Source of the DNA: Dyella jiangningensis
Lineage (GTDB): Bacteria; Pseudomonadota; Gammaproteobacteria; Xanthomonadales; Rhodanobacteraceae
Assembly: GCF_003264855.1 (NCBI RefSeq)
Contig: NZ_NFZS01000004.1
Location: 372,001-436,000 of the forward strand
Direction: 5' to 3'
DNA length: 64,000 bases
Numbering within the stretch: the first letter of the stretch is position 1; the number at the start of each line of letters is the position of its first letter. Below, in pieces: positions 47,888 through 56,752 of the stretch. The position numbers and the translations under genes were made by a program. The notes under the pieces are model-generated. The model did not search any database. It worked only from the letters and a program-made list of their open reading frames with translations, and was not told where the DNA came from.

Positions 47888-48397
47888 ATGATGTCCCGTC
47901 GTACCCGCCTTGCCCTGTTGTCGCTGATCAGCGGTGGCATCGCGCTGGCTGGCTGCAGCAGCCAGCCCACCGCCACCACCACGACCACCACGACGACAAC
48001 CGGCAGATCACACACGGGCGCCTCCACCTCGACGTCGCCCCGGAGCACGGGCACCTCCGCACCCCGATCGAGGACGGCAGCGCCCGGCGCGACCGGCGCA
48101 CCCGCCGCCGCCACCGGCCCGACCGGAAGCACCGGGATACCGGCCTGCGACGACTACCTTGCCAGCTATGTCGCCTGCCACCGCACCGCGGCGATCTATC
48201 CGCCGGACCAGATCGAGGGGCATTACGAGGCCATGCGCGACAGCCTGCTGCGCGACTCGCAGGATCCCAATACGCGGCCGCAACTGGGTGGACGCTGCAC
48301 GGCGCTGGCACAGACGCTGCGCCAGGCGTTGCATGGTCGCTCCTGTGGCCCGGTCAGTCCGGCCACGCCCGCGTCATCATCCGGCAAGGGCGGTTAG
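47888..48397 (+). CDS. Putative lipoprotein with Thr/Ser-rich linker
   Basis: A 169-residue exported protein. The signal peptide MMSRRTRLALLSLISGGIALAGC has a lipobox (ALAGC) with Cys23 as lipid-anchor. A low-complexity linker follows (Thr run PTATTTTTTTTTG, then Ser/Thr/Ala/Pro-rich to about residue 82), then a small domain with Cys residues (IPACDDYLASYVACHRTAAIYP, GRCTALAQTLRQALHGRSCG). The four Cys could form two disulfides. The start has AGAAGGAG at good spacing. No function is recognised. Confidence 0.7.
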   Translation: MMSRRTRLALLSLISGGIALAGCSSQPTATTTTTTTTTGRSHTGASTSTSPRSTGTSAPRSRTAAPGATGAPAAATGPTGSTGIPACDDYLASYVACHRTAAIYPPDQIEGHYEAMRDSLLRDSQDPNTRPQLGGRCTALAQTLRQALHGRSCGPVSPATPASSSGKGG

Positions 48398-48399
48398 GT

Positions 48400-49710
48400 T
48401 CAGCGCCCCCGCCACAACGCACGCAGCGCGCCCGCAACACTCGCCGGGCGCGTGCGTCCCCATCGCACCTTGGGCGTGCCATGCCAGTGCGCCGTCGCAC
48501 CGACCGCCTCGGCAACCTCGGCGAGCAGGCGCTCGCTCGGTTGCACGTCCGGCTCGAGGAACAAGGCCTTGACCTCGAACACGCCTTCCACGCGGTGCGC
48601 CTTGGCGTCCAAGCGCCCCACCAGTCGTCCGCGATGCAGGATGGGCAACACGTAGTAGCCGTAGCGCCGCTTCGGCGCGGGCACGTAACACTCGATGGTG
48701 TACTCGAAACCGAACAGCGCCTGCGCCCGTGCGCGATCCCATACGACGGGATCGAACGGCGACAGCAACGTCGTGTACGTGCCGCGCAGCTTTCCTTCCG
48801 CCGCCTGCGCGAGCAGTTCCGCGTGATCGGGGTGCACATAGGCGGGCACGTTCCAGTCGGCGACGTCCACCGCGAGCAGCTGCCCTGCTTCGACCAGCGG
48901 TGCAAGTTCGCGATCGGTCACCGCGGGCTTCAGGCGGTAGTAGTCGGCGATCCAGCGCGCCTGCGTCACGCCGAGCGCGCGCACGCTGTCGAGGATGAAG
49001 CGCTGCCGTAACGCGGCATGGTCCATCTGCATCAGCGCTGCATCCATCGGCGGATCGAGCTTGGCCAGTACGCGCTCGGCCAGGTCGTACACGCGCTGGA
49101 AACGCTCGCGCCGCGTGACCATCAATTCGCCCAGCGCGAACCACGCCTCCAGCCAGCGCTTTTCCGGCTTCCACGACCACCATCCACCCGCGCTACGCTG
49201 CTCGCTTTCGAAATCCGAAGCACGCGCGGCGCCTCCTTCGCGAATACGCGCGAGCAGTGAGTCCATGCCTTCGCGGTGTTCGCGATGCATGCGCGACGCA
49301 TGCTTGTAAGCCCAGTGCATCGACCGCTGCATGCGCCACGCCTGATGCAGGGGAAGATCGGACGCCGGCACGAAGCACGCCTCGTGCGCCCAGCACTCGG
49401 CGATGCGCCCCGATGCCAATGCATCGTCCAGCCACGCGGGGTCGTAATCACCCAGACGCGAGTGCAGCACCATATAGGGACTGCGCGCGATCACATGGAT
49501 GCTGTCGATCTGGAGCAGATTCATCCGTGAGATCGCGGCGACCACATCCGCCGGGCGCGCCTTGGCGCGCGGCTTGCGCAAAAGGCCCTGTGCGGCGAGA
49601 TGCAGCCGCTGTGCCTGCGCAAGCGCTAAGCGAGCGTGCGGAATGCCTGAAGGAATCGACAACGGTAACGACGACTTCACGCGCTCACGATGCCTGTATT
49701 GAGGCGGCAT
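48400..49710 (-). CDS. YcaQ/AlkZ-type winged-helix DNA glycosylase
   Basis: A 436-residue HTH_42 family protein; characterised members (E. coli YcaQ, Streptomyces AlkZ) unhook interstrand crosslinks and remove alkylated bases. Segments are RLHLAAQGLLRKP, MNLLQIDSIHVIARSPYMVLHSRLGDY (the Q-x-D catalytic motif in LLQID), ECWAHEACFVP, winged-helix repeats with EQRSAGGWWSWKPEKRWLEAWFALGELMV, and a C-terminal LLSPFDPVVWDRARAQALFGFEYTIECYVP. The start at 49710 has AAAGG 12 bases upstream; a GTG at 49680 is possible. Confidence 0.87.
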   Translation of the reverse strand: MPPQYRHRERVKSSLPLSIPSGIPHARLALAQAQRLHLAAQGLLRKPRAKARPADVVAAISRMNLLQIDSIHVIARSPYMVLHSRLGDYDPAWLDDALASGRIAECWAHEACFVPASDLPLHQAWRMQRSMHWAYKHASRMHREHREGMDSLLARIREGGAARASDFESEQRSAGGWWSWKPEKRWLEAWFALGELMVTRRERFQRVYDLAERVLAKLDPPMDAALMQMDHAALRQRFILDSVRALGVTQARWIADYYRLKPAVTDRELAPLVEAGQLLAVDVADWNVPAYVHPDHAELLAQAAEGKLRGTYTTLLSPFDPVVWDRARAQALFGFEYTIECYVPAPKRRYGYYVLPILHRGRLVGRLDAKAHRVEGVFEVKALFLEPDVQPSERLLAEVAEAVGATAHWHGTPKVRWGRTRPASVAGALRALWRGR

Positions 49711-49830
49711 TTATCGGGCCTTTGATAGCGTGGTGGCCAGCGGGGAGCAGTTCGCAGCGCGATATCGCCACGTTCGCCGCTCCACGCACATCCGTCCACT
49801 AGCCACGCATTCTGGCATGGAGTAACGACG

Positions 49831-50382
49831 ATGAAATCACGCAAACCCCTTCTCGCGCTCCTGGCCGCCGGTTCGATGACGGTGGCCGGTTCGCTGCTCG
49901 CCCAGGACCAGGGCATGCAGACAGCGCCACCGCCTCCGCCGCCGGCCCCTGCGGCACCGACGCAGGCCACGCCACCGCCACCTCCGCCCTCCGCGCCTGC
50001 TGCGCCGATGCCTGCCACGCAGGCACCGCCTCCGCCGTCCGCGCCCGCCGCACCGCCATCGAGCATGCCTGCCACCTCCGCTGCACCGTCAGCGCCGGCG
50101 GCGACCATGCCAGCCGCCACGCCTACGCCACCGCCACCGGCCGGTACGCAGGCCAACGTCAACAGCCCGCAGGGCCAGGTGACCATCAATTCGAGCGTGC
50201 CACCGGTCGTCGCCGGTCCCGCCCCCAGCTTCGAGCAATTGTCGGGCGGTTCGCGCTTCATCACGGAAGACCAGGCCGCTGCGTATCCCCTCCTTGCCAA
50301 CGACTTCCTTTACGTGGACAAGGGGCACACCGGCCATATCACCAAGGCGCAGTACGAGCGTTGGTTGAACAACAACAAGTAA
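49831..50382 (+). CDS. Exported Pro/Ala-rich protein, EF-hand-like end
   Basis: A 183-residue secreted protein. A signal peptide (MKSRKPLLALLAAGSMTVAG, cleavage near LAQ) is followed by about 90 residues of Pro/Ala/Thr runs (PPPPPPAPAAPTQ, repeated), probably extended, and a C-terminal 60-residue domain with FEQLSGGSRFITEDQAAAYPLLANDF and YVDKGHTGHITKAQYERW. The last segment resembles one EF-hand loop (DKGHTGHIT), incompletely. No enzyme motif is seen. pldA follows 100 bases downstream. Confidence 0.6.
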   Translation: MKSRKPLLALLAAGSMTVAGSLLAQDQGMQTAPPPPPPAPAAPTQATPPPPPPSAPAAPMPATQAPPPPSAPAAPPSSMPATSAAPSAPAATMPAATPTPPPPAGTQANVNSPQGQVTINSSVPPVVAGPAPSFEQLSGGSRFITEDQAAAYPLLANDFLYVDKGHTGHITKAQYERWLNNNK

Positions 50383-50485
50383 GATGACGCTCCCCAGGCG
50401 GGCCGGTCGCTGGACTGGCCCGCTTCATTGCATTGCCGCGCCAAGATCTTGTCGGCGTCGCGCAGTACGCGGATGGAGCCCATCG

Positions 50486-51583
50486 ATGCGATTGACCTTA
50501 TGCGTGGCCGCCATGCTTGTTGTCGGCCAGCCCCTCGCCGCCCACGCGCAGAATCCGGATCCGATGGATATCCGCGCCTGCACAGCCATCGAGACCGATT
50601 CCCAGCGCCTCGCCTGCTACGACCGCGCCACGGGGCGTGAAAACCTTCCCGCGGCGCGCAAGAAGAACGAAACGACAGCGCAGGAAACCAAGCCCACGGG
50701 CAACAACGTCTTCGGGCATGAAACGCCCGCGCCGACGCAAGCGGGCACCGCCACCGAGGAAGTGAAATCGCTGTCGCTGCTCGACAGCCGATGGGAGCTG
50801 ACGCCCGAGAGCAAACTCGGCACGTTCAACCTGCGCGGCTACAAGCCGATCACGATCATGCCGGTGTTCGCCACCAGCAACCAGAACGACCAGCCGCATA
50901 GCCCCAATCCCATCAACACGGTCAACACGCCGCAGAACCTCGACAACATCGAGGGCAAGTTCCAGATCAGCCTGAAGACCAAGGTGTGGCAAGGCGTGTT
51001 CGGCGACGCCGGCGATGTGTGGGTGGGTTACACGCAGGCCTCGCACTGGCAGGTATACAACAAGGAAACCTCCAGGCCGTTCCGCGAGACGAATTACGAA
51101 CCCGAGGCCATGCTGGTGTTCAACACCCACTACGAGGTGGGTGGTTGGGACGGACGGCTGCTGGGCATCGGCGTCAACCATGAATCCAACGGCCGCTCCG
51201 ATCCGCTGTCGCGCAGCTGGAATCGCGTGATGGGTTACGTCGGCTTCGAGCGCGACAACTGGACGGTGACGATTCGTCCCTGGTGGCGCATACCCGAAGG
51301 TGGCAAGGACGACAACAATCCCGACATCAGCAATTACATGGGCCGGGCCGACATGCAGATCATCCGCGAATGGAAAGGGCAGGAATTCGGCCTGATGCTT
51401 CGCCATTCGCTGCGCGGCGGCAGCGAGAGCCATGGCGCCGCGCAACTCACCTGGGCCTTTCCCATCGCCGGCAACCTGCGCGGTTACATGGAGCTGTTCA
51501 AGGGCTATGGCGAGAGCATGATCGACTACAACCACAACGCCACGTATCTCGGCATCGGCCTGTCGCTGCTCGACTGGTACTGA
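50486..51583 (+). CDS. pldA: Outer membrane phospholipase A
   Basis: Ca-dependent outer membrane phospholipase that degrades mislocalised phospholipids. The 365-residue protein has a signal peptide (MRLTLCVAAMLVVGQPLAAHA), a small N-terminal Cys-pair region (DIRACTAIETDSQRLACYD) and a 12-strand barrel. The catalytic motif GIGVNHESNGRSDPLSRSWNR contains His and Ser of the HxSNG signature; the partner Asn region is in YTQASHWQVYN. It ends GLSLLDWY, with a C-terminal aromatic residue as expected for a barrel. The N-terminal Cys region is not in E. coli PldA but is seen in relatives from this order. Confidence 0.9.
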   Translation: MRLTLCVAAMLVVGQPLAAHAQNPDPMDIRACTAIETDSQRLACYDRATGRENLPAARKKNETTAQETKPTGNNVFGHETPAPTQAGTATEEVKSLSLLDSRWELTPESKLGTFNLRGYKPITIMPVFATSNQNDQPHSPNPINTVNTPQNLDNIEGKFQISLKTKVWQGVFGDAGDVWVGYTQASHWQVYNKETSRPFRETNYEPEAMLVFNTHYEVGGWDGRLLGIGVNHESNGRSDPLSRSWNRVMGYVGFERDNWTVTIRPWWRIPEGGKDDNNPDISNYMGRADMQIIREWKGQEFGLMLRHSLRGGSESHGAAQLTWAFPIAGNLRGYMELFKGYGESMIDYNHNATYLGIGLSLLDWY

Positions 51584-51633
51584 CCAAGACGCCACCGCCG
51601 AATCGACGGTGGCGTCCCTTCCGCGACATGTGG

Positions 51634-52002
51634 TCAGTAGCCGCCGGACACGTCGATGATGACGCCGCTGGAAACCAGCGTCAGGTAGAACTGGCCACCG
51701 TCCGCACGCACCCAGCGATAGCCCGGATCGGGGCGGCGCAGGTGATAGTGCTCGTAATCGGTCACGTAGTACTCGTGCGCGTAGTAGCGATCAGGCAGGC
51801 GATCGCCCTTCTTGTACCAGCCATTGTGCTTGCCGTTGTCATGGCGTCCCTCGTCCTTGGGGTTGTGGCCACGATCGTGGTCGCCATCCTCCCAATGCTT
51901 GTCATCGCCATGTCCATGACCTTCCTGCGGACTGGCCATGACCATCCCACTTCCGACGAACAATGCGGCCGTCGTGACGGCGAGAATCAGCAGACGCTTC
52001 AT
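51634..52002 (-). CDS. RcnB-family periplasmic protein
   Basis: A 122-residue exported protein: signal peptide MKRLLILAVTTAALFVGSGMVMA, then a His/Asp/Gly-rich segment (EGHGHGDDKHWEDGDHDRGH) and the RcnB domain (YKKGDRLPDRYYAHEYYVTDYEHYHL, RPDPGYRWVRADGGQFYLTLVSSGVI). RcnB of E. coli assists nickel/cobalt homeostasis; here the His-rich segment could bind metal. The start at 52002 has GGAG six bases upstream; an in-frame ATG four codons earlier overlaps that site. Confidence 0.85.
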   Translation of the reverse strand: MKRLLILAVTTAALFVGSGMVMASPQEGHGHGDDKHWEDGDHDRGHNPKDEGRHDNGKHNGWYKKGDRLPDRYYAHEYYVTDYEHYHLRRPDPGYRWVRADGGQFYLTLVSSGVIIDVSGGY

Positions 52003-52426
52003 GGGGAGCTCCATCCATACAGTGAAAGGATTCGGCGCGCGGCAACGCGTGCCGGGACCGCCGCATCGATGCGTGCGGCGCGGAGGCAACATCGCACAAA
52101 GCGACCCGCACTGGCCGAATCGCCGCCAAACGACAACGAAATCGTGCGGGCTCCGTTCATGGTCGCCGCCCTAGCCTCGAACCCGCTCGTCATGCGATAC
52201 AGCACACAGAATGGATGGCCAAACGGTCAGGAATCGGCGCTTTCGTTGAAGCCGCCTTGCCCAACCTGAGAACCGTGACCCTTTCCTCCCCGCGATTGTT
52301 GGGCGACTATCCGACGCCCGGGCGATCTCGCGCCCTGTGTTGTGCTGCAGCACCGCATCGCCGTTGCGAAGTCTTCAGGCTCCCGAGCAACCCATGGGAG
52401 CGCGACCCATCCTCCAAAGGCGCACC
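52003..52426. other. 424-base divergent gap, no gene seen
   Basis: Upstream regions of the RcnB-family gene (minus) and the exported hypothetical gene (plus). Open frames here are short and without a Shine-Dalgarno match. I see no repeat or strong promoter. Confidence 0.4.
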
Positions 52427-52957
52427 ATGAAAAAGCGCGTAAAGCTGTTTTCATCGCTGGGCATGGCCGTGGTTCTTTGCATGAGTGGCTTCTACGCATC
52501 GGCGGCCGATCTTTCCGCTGCCGCCCCCGGCGATCGGGAAAGCGACGCGCTGACGGACGCCTATACGGCTTTCGCCGGATCGAGCAGCAACGCGCACGCC
52601 CTTGTCGAGGGCCTGCTCAACGGAAGCCGAATCACGCTGGTCATGCCCTCGTCCTCGGGCAAGTCCTCCGCCCCAACGTCGTTCACGCCGAAAACCGGCA
52701 AGCTGGGCTACGACAACGTCAGGATGGCGCTTGCGCTTGCGCAGGCGGCCCTCGCCAAGGCGCAGATCACACAGCCAACGGCGGCGCAGATCGAAGCGGT
52801 GTTGAACGGCGGCGCGATCATGGCGCCCTACGGTCCTGCACAGATGCCAGGCGTGCTCGCGCTGCGCAGTCGCGGCCAGGTATGGGGAAACATCTCGAAG
52901 GCGCTGGGCGTCAAGCTCGCGGCTGACGGCAGCGTGGCGGCGGCGGACAGCCCGTGA
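52427..52957 (+). CDS. Exported protein of unknown function
   Basis: A 176-residue protein with signal peptide MKKRVKLFSSLGMAVVLCMS and cleavage near ASA. The mature part reads TDAYTAFAGSSSNAHALVEGLLNGSRITLVMP, then TGKLGYDNVRMALALAQAALAKAQITQPTAAQIEAVLNGG. The mid-section is Ala-rich and helical. AAAGG lies seven bases before the start at 52427. I recognise no catalytic motif; it may be a small periplasmic protein, possibly specific to this order. Confidence 0.6.
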   Translation: MKKRVKLFSSLGMAVVLCMSGFYASAADLSAAAPGDRESDALTDAYTAFAGSSSNAHALVEGLLNGSRITLVMPSSSGKSSAPTSFTPKTGKLGYDNVRMALALAQAALAKAQITQPTAAQIEAVLNGGAIMAPYGPAQMPGVLALRSRGQVWGNISKALGVKLAADGSVAAADSP

Positions 52958-53059
52958 CGGCAAGAGGAAATGCGCACTGCGCATGCTGACGGCGCGCCCG
53001 TGCGGTGCGTCGCCTGAGAACCGGAGCGCCGGCCATCACACCGGCGCTCCATCGACCAC

Positions 53060-53542
53060 TCAGTGGTGGTGGCCACCTTCGCCGTGCACGTGGCCATGGG
53101 CGAGTTCCTCCTCGCTGGCCTGACGCACGTCGGTCACTTCGACGTCGAAATGCAGGGTCTGGCCCGCGAGCGGATGGTTGCCGTCGATGTGCACCTTGTC
53201 GCTCTCGACCTTGGTCACGGTGACATTGATGACACCCTGCGGACCACGGCCCTGGAACTGCATGCCCGGCTGGATGTCTTCCACGCCCTGGAAAGCCTCG
53301 CGCGGCACTTCCTGCACCAGCTCGGCGTGATGCACGCCATAGCCCTCTTCCGGCGCCACGTTCACCTTGAACTGATCACCCACCTGGCGCCCTTCCATCG
53401 CCTTCTCCAGGCCCGGCACGATCTGGCCCACGCCCTGCAGGTAGACGAGCGGCTCGCGACCCTCCGAGCTGTCGAGCACCTGGCCCTGGTCGTCGGTCAG
53501 CGTGTAATGGAAGGAAACCACGGAATTCTGTGCGATCTGCAT
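53060..53542 (-). CDS. slyD: FKBP-type peptidyl-prolyl isomerase SlyD
   Basis: Cytoplasmic prolyl isomerase and metallochaperone. The 160-residue protein has the split FKBP domain (VVSFHYTLTDDQGQVLDSSEGREPLVYLQGVGQIVPGLEKAMEG) with an inserted IF chaperone domain (EEGYGVHHAELVQEVPREAF) and a His-rich tail (HGHVHGEGGHHH) for nickel or zinc binding. This matches SlyD architecture, with a shorter tail than in E. coli. The start at 53542 (MQIAQNSVV) fits the family; the frame opens further upstream without similarity. Confidence 0.93.
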   Translation of the reverse strand: MQIAQNSVVSFHYTLTDDQGQVLDSSEGREPLVYLQGVGQIVPGLEKAMEGRQVGDQFKVNVAPEEGYGVHHAELVQEVPREAFQGVEDIQPGMQFQGRGPQGVINVTVTKVESDKVHIDGNHPLAGQTLHFDVEVTDVRQASEEELAHGHVHGEGGHHH

Positions 53543-53649
53543 GACGTTCTCGATTGGGGAAGGAAGCGCCCGCTGACGCTGGCGCGAACGCCAAGGGTAA
53601 CAGACCCCGCCGGTAGGCACCGGCGCGCCGGATTGGCGATACTTCGTGC

Positions 53650-55257
53650 ATGGGCACGTTGCACCCTCTGTTTCGCCGCACTATCGCCATCACGCTCGGC
53701 GCAGCCATCGGTTGCCTGGCGACCTCGTCATGGGCCTCGGAAGAGGCGCCACGGGGCGTACAGCCTCCATCGGCGCCCTCGGTGTCGCTGTCCGATCAGA
53801 TCAACAGCCTGATCGCACAGCCGCGCTTCGCCGGAGCGGACTGGGGCATTTCGGTGATCTCGCTGGACAGCGGACGCACGGTCTACGCGCATCGCGCCGA
53901 TCAGCTGTTCCAGCCGGCCTCGACCTCCAAGCTGTTCACGGCCGCCGTGACGTTGAGCGAACTTGGCCCCGACTACCGCATTCCCACCCGCGTATTGGCG
54001 ACCAGCGACATTCGCCACGGCCGCCTCAACGGCCCGCTGGTGCTCTACGGCATGGGCGACCCCACGCTCGGCGCCGATACCTCCACGGCGCAGTGGGCCG
54101 ACCAGCTCGCCACGCAGTTGGCCGCCCAAGGCCTGCGCCAGGTGCACGGCGACCTGGTGGCGGACGCCACGTATTTCGCGAGCCCGGCGATGGGCACCGG
54201 CTGGGAGGCGATCGATCTACAGAGCTGGTTTGCGGTGCCGGCCACTGCGCTGAGCGTGCGCGAGAACCAGGTGGAGGTGACCATCACGCCTGCCGCCGCC
54301 GCGGGAATGGCGGCCAGCGTCAGTCTCGATCCGGGCGACGCCATACCGAGCGTGATCAGCGAAGTCACGACGGGCGCAGTGCATTCGCGCGCCGACGTCA
54401 ATCTCTACCGCGCGCCCGGCGATGCCGTGCTGTATGCCTTCGGCAACGTACCCGCCAAATCGCCTGCGCAGACCTACAAGCTCGCGGTGCCCGATCCCGC
54501 GCGTTTCGCCGGCATGCTGTTGCAGCAGGCGCTGGCGCGCCACGGCATCCAGCTCGATGGCAAGGTAGTGTCGGTCCAATGGCCTCGCCGCGATACGCTG
54601 CTTGATGCGCAGCCGCGCACGCTCGCCGAAGTGCTGTCGCCACCGATCGGAGAAATCCTCGGACGCGGCCTGAAGCGTTCGCAGAACCTCTATCTGCAGA
54701 ACCTTCTGCTGCTCGCCGGCGTCAAGGCGCAGGCCGATGCCGTGCAGCAGAACGGCGACACCGGCTTCATCACCAGCGAGCGCTGGGGCATTCGTGCCAT
54801 GCAGCAGCTGCTCGAACGCGTGGGCATCGCACCGGGCGCCAGCGTGATCGAGGAAGGCAGCGGCCTGTCCCGCCGCAATCTCGCCACGCCCAATGCGATG
54901 GCCCGACTGCTCGCCTTCCTCGCTACCCAGCCCTATGCCGCAACGCTCGAGGATGCATTGCCGCTCGCCGGAGTGGACGGCACCCTGCAATGGCGCATGC
55001 GCAACACGCCGGCGCAGAACAACCTGCGCGCCAAGACCGGCAGCATGAGCTACGTGCATTGCCTCGCGGGCTATGTCACCACGGGCGATGGCGAACGACT
55101 TGCGTTCGCCATCATGCTCAACAATTACAACCCGCCGGCAGGCGCACCCAGCGCCACGCGCGACATCGACGCGATCGCCGTCATGCTGGCCGGGCTGCGA
55201 AACCGCGTCGCCGCACCGGTATCAGCGCCGAGCGTCGCCACTCATCCGGCCAACTGA
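53650..55257 (+). CDS. dacB: D-alanyl-D-alanine carboxypeptidase/endopeptidase (PBP4)
   Basis: Class C low-molecular-weight penicillin-binding protein that trims and cuts peptidoglycan peptides. The 535-residue protein has a signal peptide (residues 1-30), SxxK in FQPASTSKLFTAAVTLSE, the S-x-N motif in GLKRSQNLYLQNLLLLAG and KTG in RAKTGSMSYVHCLAGYV. The large insertion between SxxK and SxN corresponds to domains II and III of PBP4. The ending is Ala/Pro-rich. The stop is seven bases before the family A repeat copy 2. Confidence 0.93.
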   Translation: MGTLHPLFRRTIAITLGAAIGCLATSSWASEEAPRGVQPPSAPSVSLSDQINSLIAQPRFAGADWGISVISLDSGRTVYAHRADQLFQPASTSKLFTAAVTLSELGPDYRIPTRVLATSDIRHGRLNGPLVLYGMGDPTLGADTSTAQWADQLATQLAAQGLRQVHGDLVADATYFASPAMGTGWEAIDLQSWFAVPATALSVRENQVEVTITPAAAAGMAASVSLDPGDAIPSVISEVTTGAVHSRADVNLYRAPGDAVLYAFGNVPAKSPAQTYKLAVPDPARFAGMLLQQALARHGIQLDGKVVSVQWPRRDTLLDAQPRTLAEVLSPPIGEILGRGLKRSQNLYLQNLLLLAGVKAQADAVQQNGDTGFITSERWGIRAMQQLLERVGIAPGASVIEEGSGLSRRNLATPNAMARLLAFLATQPYAATLEDALPLAGVDGTLQWRMRNTPAQNNLRAKTGSMSYVHCLAGYVTTGDGERLAFAIMLNNYNPPAGAPSATRDIDAIAVMLAGLRNRVAAPVSAPSVATHPAN

Positions 55258-55263
55258 GCCCTA

Positions 55264-55472
55264 GAGCCCGTTCACCATCGCCGCATAGCCCGCGCCGGGA
55301 ACTGTGTGCCCGCAGGCCAAGCAAGAACGAGGGCATGTATGTCGATACACAACCGAGTGATGACGCCGGCGTGCGGGCAAACAGACCCGGCCCGGAGGGT
55401 TGACCATCTGCGCCCGCCAGGAAGCGGACGCAGTTGGTCAACGCGGGCCATGCGGCGATAGTGAACGGGCTC
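55264..55472. repeat. Intergenic element, family A copy 2
   Basis: Terminal inverted repeats 55264-55293 and 55443-55472 with two mismatches. The core is the copy 1 core in reverse orientation: CGATACACAACCGAGTGATG and GACCATCTGCGCCCGCCAGG occur in both. It is 209 bp against 266 bp in copy 1. The right end overlaps the gpx 3' end by 35 bases. Confidence 0.85.
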
Positions 55473-55938
55473 TTAGATCCTTGCCGATCTTTTCCGGCGT
55501 ATCGGTGGGTGCATAGCGCTTCACCACCTGGCCATCGCTGTCGACCAGGAACTTGGTGAAGTTCCACTTGATACCCTCGCTGCCGAGGATGCCCTTGCCT
55601 TCACTCTTCAGCCATTTGTAGAGCGGATGCGCGCCCTCGCCGTTCACTTCGATCTTGGCGAACATCGGGAAGGTCACGTCATAGCTGGTGGAGCAGAAGT
55701 TGCGGATCTCCGCTTCATCACCCGGCTCCTGATGACCGAACTGGTCGCACGGAAAACCGAGCACCACCAGGCCCTTGTCGCGATCATCTCGCCACAGCGC
55801 TTCCAGTCCGGTGTATTGGGGCGTGAACCCGCACTTGGAGGCCACGTTCACGATCAGCAGGGTCTTGCCGCGGTACTCGGCGAGCGAGCGCTCGTTGCCG
55901 TCGATGTCGCGGGCGGAGAAGTCGTAGACGGAAGTCAT
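55438..55938 (-). CDS. gpx: Glutathione peroxidase-type thiol peroxidase
   Basis: A 166-residue thiol peroxidase of the BtuE/glutathione-peroxidase family, likely thioredoxin-dependent. The catalytic triad positions are Cys in NVASKCGFTPQYTGLEAL (Cys, not selenocysteine), Gln in FPCDQFGHQEPG and Trp in KWNFTKFLVD. The last residues (ARSLSPHGPR and stop) are encoded by the inverted repeat of element A2, so the original C-terminus has been replaced after KIGKDL. The fold ends before this, so activity should be kept. Confidence 0.93.
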   Translation of the reverse strand: MTSVYDFSARDIDGNERSLAEYRGKTLLIVNVASKCGFTPQYTGLEALWRDDRDKGLVVLGFPCDQFGHQEPGDEAEIRNFCSTSYDVTFPMFAKIEVNGEGAHPLYKWLKSEGKGILGSEGIKWNFTKFLVDSDGQVVKRYAPTDTPEKIGKDLRARSLSPHGPR

Positions 55939-55998
55939 CGCGATGAATCCTCGGACAGAGGGGCCCAGTCTATCGCCATACCGCGCCGGTGCGTCCGC

Positions 55999-56709
55999 TT
56001 ACTTGAGCAGCGCCCACCATTGCGACAGGCTCACCGCGGCCGTGCCTGCCATCACCAACCCGAGAATAGTCCAGGCATCGCTCAATTCGTTGGAAGGCGA
56101 ACAATACGCGCCCGGCGCGAAAATGGCTGCCGCCATGCCGGTGTAATGCATGCCAGTGACCGCCACGGCCATCACCAGGGCCGCTCCCAGCCGCATCGCC
56201 ACGTGCGTCCAGCGATGACTGGCGCGCAGCCAGGTCATGATCAGCAGCGCTGCGCCGCTCGCGCCCAACGCAATGGCAGCCGATGTCCAGAACAGCACCG
56301 GGCGATATTCGATGCCCGGCAACATGCGCATGGCATACATGCCGCCGTAGTGCATGAGGCAGACGCCGGCAGCCATCAGCACCGAGGCGACCAGCCAGCT
56401 CAGCAGGCGCACGCCGTCGCGGATGACATAGAAGCCGATCGCGCTCACCACGACTGCCACCAGCCATGAAGCGGCCGTGATCCACAGATCGAAGCTCACC
56501 GGCACGCCCAGCGTGAGCGCCGCCATGCCCATGAAATGCATGGACCACACGCCGGTGCCGAATGCAAAGGCGCCGGCGATGATCCAGCGCCCTTTTTCTT
56601 CCGGCGCGGCGGCGCGGATGCGCGCGGTCATTTCGATGCCGCAGTAGCCCGCGAGCGTGGCGATCACGAACGAGTACGCCACCATGACCAAGTCGTAGTG
56701 CTGTTCCAT
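55999..56709 (-). CDS. MHYT-domain membrane sensor without output domain
   Basis: A 236-residue protein with seven predicted membrane helices and three MHYT motifs: WSMHFMGMAAL, CLMHYGGMYAM and TGMHYTGMAAA. MHYT proteins are thought to bind copper and sense O2, CO or NO; in many bacteria the domain is fused to GGDEF-EAL. Here no cytoplasmic output follows, and the protein ends ALLK. The start at 56709 has AAGGGG nine bases upstream. It is 43 bases after the chemoreceptor gene on the same strand, so the chemoreceptor could be its partner (inference). Confidence 0.85.
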   Translation of the reverse strand: MEQHYDLVMVAYSFVIATLAGYCGIEMTARIRAAAPEEKGRWIIAGAFAFGTGVWSMHFMGMAALTLGVPVSFDLWITAASWLVAVVVSAIGFYVIRDGVRLLSWLVASVLMAAGVCLMHYGGMYAMRMLPGIEYRPVLFWTSAAIALGASGAALLIMTWLRASHRWTHVAMRLGAALVMAVAVTGMHYTGMAAAIFAPGAYCSPSNELSDAWTILGLVMAGTAAVSLSQWWALLK

Positions 56710-56752
56710 CGAGGAGCCCCTTGACGATGAGCGACGAAACGCCGGACGGCGA

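Noticed and set aside
51762..51950. Small frames antisense to the RcnB-family gene
   Set aside because: Shadows of the His/Asp-rich coding sequence.
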